8,464 nucleotides of DNA from an uncultured Planctomycetaceae bacterium (GTDB lineage: Bacteria; Planctomycetota; Planctomycetia; Planctomycetales; Planctomycetaceae), in NCBI GenBank assembly GCA_903921605.1, contig CAIXQV010000613.1:1-8464 (forward strand), read 5' to 3'. Shown one piece after another: positions 6,525 to 8,464 of the stretch. A model generated the notes under the pieces. It saw nothing but the letters and a program-made list of their open reading frames with translations, made no database searches and was not told where the DNA came from. A program made the translations under genes and the position numbers. Numbering within the stretch: position 1 is the stretch's first letter; every line of letters starts with the position of its first letter.

Positions 6525-8156
6525 TCAGGAAAGCGGTTGGCTCTGCTGCTTCTTGCGATAGACGTACAACACTGGTGATTCGTCGTTGTCGGCTGCTCCG
6601 GGGATCACTTCTGTGGTCCAAGACGGTGCCTTGTTATTCTCACTCCAGTCAGCGACGGCCCGAGCTTCTTCTTGTCCTCCCGCATGTCCGCGATAGGCGA
6701 TCACGGTCATCACGCCACCCGCTCTTAAAAGGCTGACACCGGCCGCTATCGCTTCTGTTGTTGTCGCGGCTGATGTTGTTCGCTGTTTATTTCCTCCGGG
6801 AAGATAGCCGAGGTTAAACATAATCGCCCCTGCGACTTCCGATGAAGCTAGCAGTGACTTCAGCACCTGACTGTGATCATCCTGATGTAAAGTGACGTGA
6901 GTGATGGATTCTGTTTCCAATCTGGTTCGCGTTGACTGAATCGCTTCTGGCTGAATGTCGATTGCGTGAACGTGCCCTGATGGCCCGGTACAAGCTGCCA
7001 GAAACACCGTGTCATGTCCGTTTCCCGCTGTAGCATCCATTACGGTGTCGCCCATACGCACCGCTCGTCGCACGATACTGTGTGCCAGTTTCGTCAACGA
7101 CAAGCCCTTTGCCCCTGTTGCTCGATTCTCTTGCCCCTTCGTTTCTGGTTTCAACGCCATAAGTTTCACAAATCGCCTGGCCGTTATTGGGGCCATCAAA
7201 GACGCTTTCGAACCCATACCATTCAGAATTCCCACGTGCGGGTAAGTTGCGTGACGAGCCGCGATCGGCTGCCGATTTCTCATGCCCGCTCTGATGGCTG
7301 AGTATTGCGCGATGACTCGACTGTTCTCTGTTGTTATCTCATACAGCCCACGCAAAAGTTCGTCTCGGCCATTTTGTGTCTCTTTCTGGTCCAGGTTTTC
7401 GCGGTCGTATGTGGCTCCCAGAAGGTATTCTTGTGGTAAACCGTCTTCTCTCTCCTCCGTGCCGGGAGCCAACCAGAAACCTTGATGAACTACTTGTTTG
7501 ACTGTCCGATCGGGAATCTCAAGCCTCAGGATTTCTCCCCGTGCCGGAGCATCCGGTATTTCTGGAAACCATGGGTTTTCCTCTGGTTGGTAACCCTGAC
7601 AAAAATAGATCTCCTGTCCTACGAAAGCCAATTTGGGCACTCGAACACTGCTTTCACTGACCTCGAGATCTGTTGTCGGGTCCAGATCGAACTGATGAAA
7701 ACATCCTTTTTCGGCGAAGAAGCTCCTGGTCACTTCGAGAAATGTGCTGACTCGAAGTCGAGCGGCCCGCAGCATTCGAAATCCCCTCACTCCGCCATTT
7801 GCTCCGTTGATCAGTTCGATCTCACTGCGATGAGTTTCGTAACGTTCCTTGAGAAAGAAATCTCTCTCTATGTCATCCTGAAAGTACCGTTCCGCAGGCT
7901 CTTCATTGAACAGTGATGCTCCCGTTTCCGTTTCTACTCGCCTATAGAACTCCTTGGCGACAGTCAGGCTTTCGTCAAAGTCGCCCGCCTTCGATAGTCG
8001 TCGTCCTGTAAACGGTGTAACCAATCCCGCCGCGATGCGAGACGCCGTGATGTTCCTGCCTCGATCAAGAACATGAACTGTCTTGTCTTCCCAATGAAGC
8101 GACCAGGCCAGTACTGAACCTGTTATGCCCTGCCCAATGATCAGGCTCTTCGACAT
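6525..8156 (-). CDS. Fusion of FAD-dependent (DAO-type) oxidoreductase and MnmM/YtqB-type methyltransferase; candidate MnmC-like tRNA wobble uridine enzyme
   Basis: The 543-residue product has two apparently complete enzymes. Residues 1 to about 333 form a DAO-family FAD oxidoreductase: dinucleotide site GQGITG (8-13), acidic residue Asp31 ending the second strand, ASRIAAGLVTPFTGRR (38-53) and a C-terminal FAD-contact segment GILNGMGSKASLMAP (309-323). After a linker (about 334-350), residues 351-536 form a class I SAM methyltransferase of the YtqB/MnmM family: DATAGNGHDT (374-383), AIDIQ (398-402), FNLGYLPGG (447-455), YRGHAGGQEE (488-497). YtqB/MnmM methylates nm5(s2)U34 of tRNA, and the MnmC oxidase half, also a DAO protein, supplies nm5U from cmnm5U, so I infer sequential wobble-uridine chemistry. 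The domain order is opposite to E. coli MnmC and the methyltransferase is a different family. ATG 8156 follows AGAGGAG (8165-8171) at good spacing. It converges on the permease gene. Families are secure; substrate is inference. Confidence 0.9.
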   Translation of the reverse strand: MSKSLIIGQGITGSVLAWSLHWEDKTVHVLDRGRNITASRIAAGLVTPFTGRRLSKAGDFDESLTVAKEFYRRVETETGASLFNEEPAERYFQDDIERDFFLKERYETHRSEIELINGANGGVRGFRMLRAARLRVSTFLEVTRSFFAEKGCFHQFDLDPTTDLEVSESSVRVPKLAFVGQEIYFCQGYQPEENPWFPEIPDAPARGEILRLEIPDRTVKQVVHQGFWLAPGTEEREDGLPQEYLLGATYDRENLDQKETQNGRDELLRGLYEITTENSRVIAQYSAIRAGMRNRQPIAARHATYPHVGILNGMGSKASLMAPITARRFVKLMALKPETKGQENRATGAKGLSLTKLAHSIVRRAVRMGDTVMDATAGNGHDTVFLAACTGPSGHVHAIDIQPEAIQSTRTRLETESITHVTLHQDDHSQVLKSLLASSEVAGAIMFNLGYLPGGNKQRTTSAATTTEAIAAGVSLLRAGGVMTVIAYRGHAGGQEEARAVADWSENNKAPSWTTEVIPGAADNDESPVLYVYRKKQQSQPLS

Positions 8157-8239
8157 CTGCCGGGCTCCTCTGATTCAGCTTCGAGCGCATTGATCACCCC
8201 TAATGATCTCGCTGAGACTGAGTTTTCTTTCTGTTTCAT
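8141..8239 (-). CDS. Possible 32-residue upstream ORF overlapping the fusion gene start
   Basis: An ATG at 8239-8237, preceded by GAGGG about eight bases upstream, opens a 32-codon frame beginning MKQKENSVSARSLGVINALE and ending in TGA at 8143-8141, which overlaps the first 16 bases of the fusion gene in another frame. The ribosome site of the fusion gene lies inside it. It could be a leader peptide that couples or modulates translation, or a chance frame; no run of a single amino acid suggests classical attenuation. There is no family match I recognise. Confidence 0.2.
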   Translation of the reverse strand: MKQKENSVSARSLGVINALEAESEEPGRCRRA

Positions 8240-8306
8240 TGTTTTTCCCTCGTGGTTCAGTCTATTCTGGGGCCTTGTTTTCGTGCTTTTCACTCTCGCG
8301 TCTCGG

Positions 8307-8320
8307 CCTTTTGCAAAAGG
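8307..8320. promoter_or_regulatory. 14-bp perfect palindrome overlapping a ribosome binding site
   Basis: CCTTTTGCAAAAGG is its own reverse complement. Its right half, AAAAGG, is the likely Shine-Dalgarno sequence of the Tat-exported protein that starts at 8330. It could be a dimeric operator in the divergent 173-base intergenic region, or, in RNA, a short stem that partly hides the ribosome site. As a hairpin it is weak because the loop must take up the central bases. Confidence 0.4.
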
Positions 8321-8329
8321 TTCCCGCCC

Positions 8330-8464
8330 ATGTCGTCTCATTCCTCCCGGAATCGTCGCTCGTTTTTGAAGACCACTGCTGCTGGCTCCGCCGCTGCTCT
8401 TTCGTCTTCTTTGTTCGTTTCTGAAGCGTCTGCCAAAGCTTCTCTCAGCCCTCTTGAGAAACTC
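8330..8464 (+). CDS. Tat-exported protein, N-terminal fragment cut by window end
   Basis: ATG 8330 opens a frame of 45 codons to the last base of the window. AAAAGG (8315-8320) lies nine bases upstream at good spacing. The product starts with SSHSSRNRRSFLKTTAAGS, then an Ala/Ser/Leu-rich stretch and an Ala-Ser-Ala site (about residues 33-35), which together form a twin-arginine signal peptide: RRSFLK matches the (S/T)RRxFLK consensus. The mature protein would begin about residue 36 (KASLSPLEKL) and be exported folded, often with a bound cofactor. In planctomycetes such leaders are common on Gfo/Idh/MocA-type oxidoreductases, sulfatases and DUF1501 proteins, but too little of the mature part is present to choose. 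The gene is divergent from the FAD/methyltransferase fusion. Confidence 0.85.
   Translation, partial: MSSHSSRNRRSFLKTTAAGSAAALSSSLFVSEASAKASLSPLEKL

Noticed and set aside
7482..7916. Plus-strand 144-codon ORF inside the fusion gene
   Set aside because: It is antisense to well-supported coding sequence and its translation has no family features.
6525..8156. The fusion being two genes joined by a sequencing or assembly error
   Set aside because: The frame is continuous through a plausible 17-residue polar linker, both halves look complete with all motifs, and there is no ribosome site or stop at the junction near 7106-7158.
1..8464. CRISPR arrays, tRNA or rRNA genes, insertion sequences, prophage or defence genes
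   Set aside because: I saw no regularly spaced direct repeats, cloverleaf or rRNA-like stretches, transposase motifs or defence-type proteins in the window.

Overview
The window most likely comes from a planctomycete. The main evidence is the secreted protein at 469-3567, whose N-terminus carries an Arg-rich stretch followed by LEDRSLLS, the 'LEPR-XLL' type signature typical of very large planctomycetal surface proteins. An lpxK gene (lipid A synthesis, so an outer membrane) and moderate base composition with short, mixed-strand gene blocks agree with this. Genus cannot be read from the sequence.

Layout from left to right: (1) at the left edge, the probable 5' end of an unrecognised minus-strand gene (1-116); (2) a non-coding stretch (117-468) with a striking 25-bp-arm hairpin; (3) a 1032-residue secreted multidomain protein with a complete M23 (LytM-type) zinc peptidase site, CARDB, choice-of-anchor-D-like and Calx-beta-like modules, and four tandem fibronectin III-like modules; (4) a hairpin in the very short convergent junction; (5) lpxK on the minus strand; (6) a 305-base divergent intergenic region; (7) a two-gene operon with an 8-base overlap encoding the ATPase and permease of a nitrate/sulfonate/taurine/pyrimidine-type ABC importer, with no binding protein beside it; (8) convergent to that, a 543-residue minus-strand fusion of a FAD-dependent DAO-type oxidoreductase with a YtqB/MnmM-type methyltransferase; (9) divergent from it, the start of a Tat-exported protein cut by the window end.

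The item most worth attention is the fusion at 6525-8156. In E. coli, MnmC is a fusion of a methyltransferase (N-terminal) with a FAD oxidase (C-terminal) that finishes mnm5(s2)U at the tRNA wobble position. Here the order is reversed and the methyltransferase belongs to the family now linked to the same methylation in Gram-positive bacteria (YtqB/MnmM). The architecture therefore suggests an independently assembled MnmC equivalent. This is inferred from domain families and fusion logic, not shown by the sequence.

The other genes do not form one pathway. LpxK and the secreted peptidase both concern the cell envelope, the ABC pair imports a small solute of unknown identity, and the fusion enzyme probably acts on tRNA in the cytoplasm.
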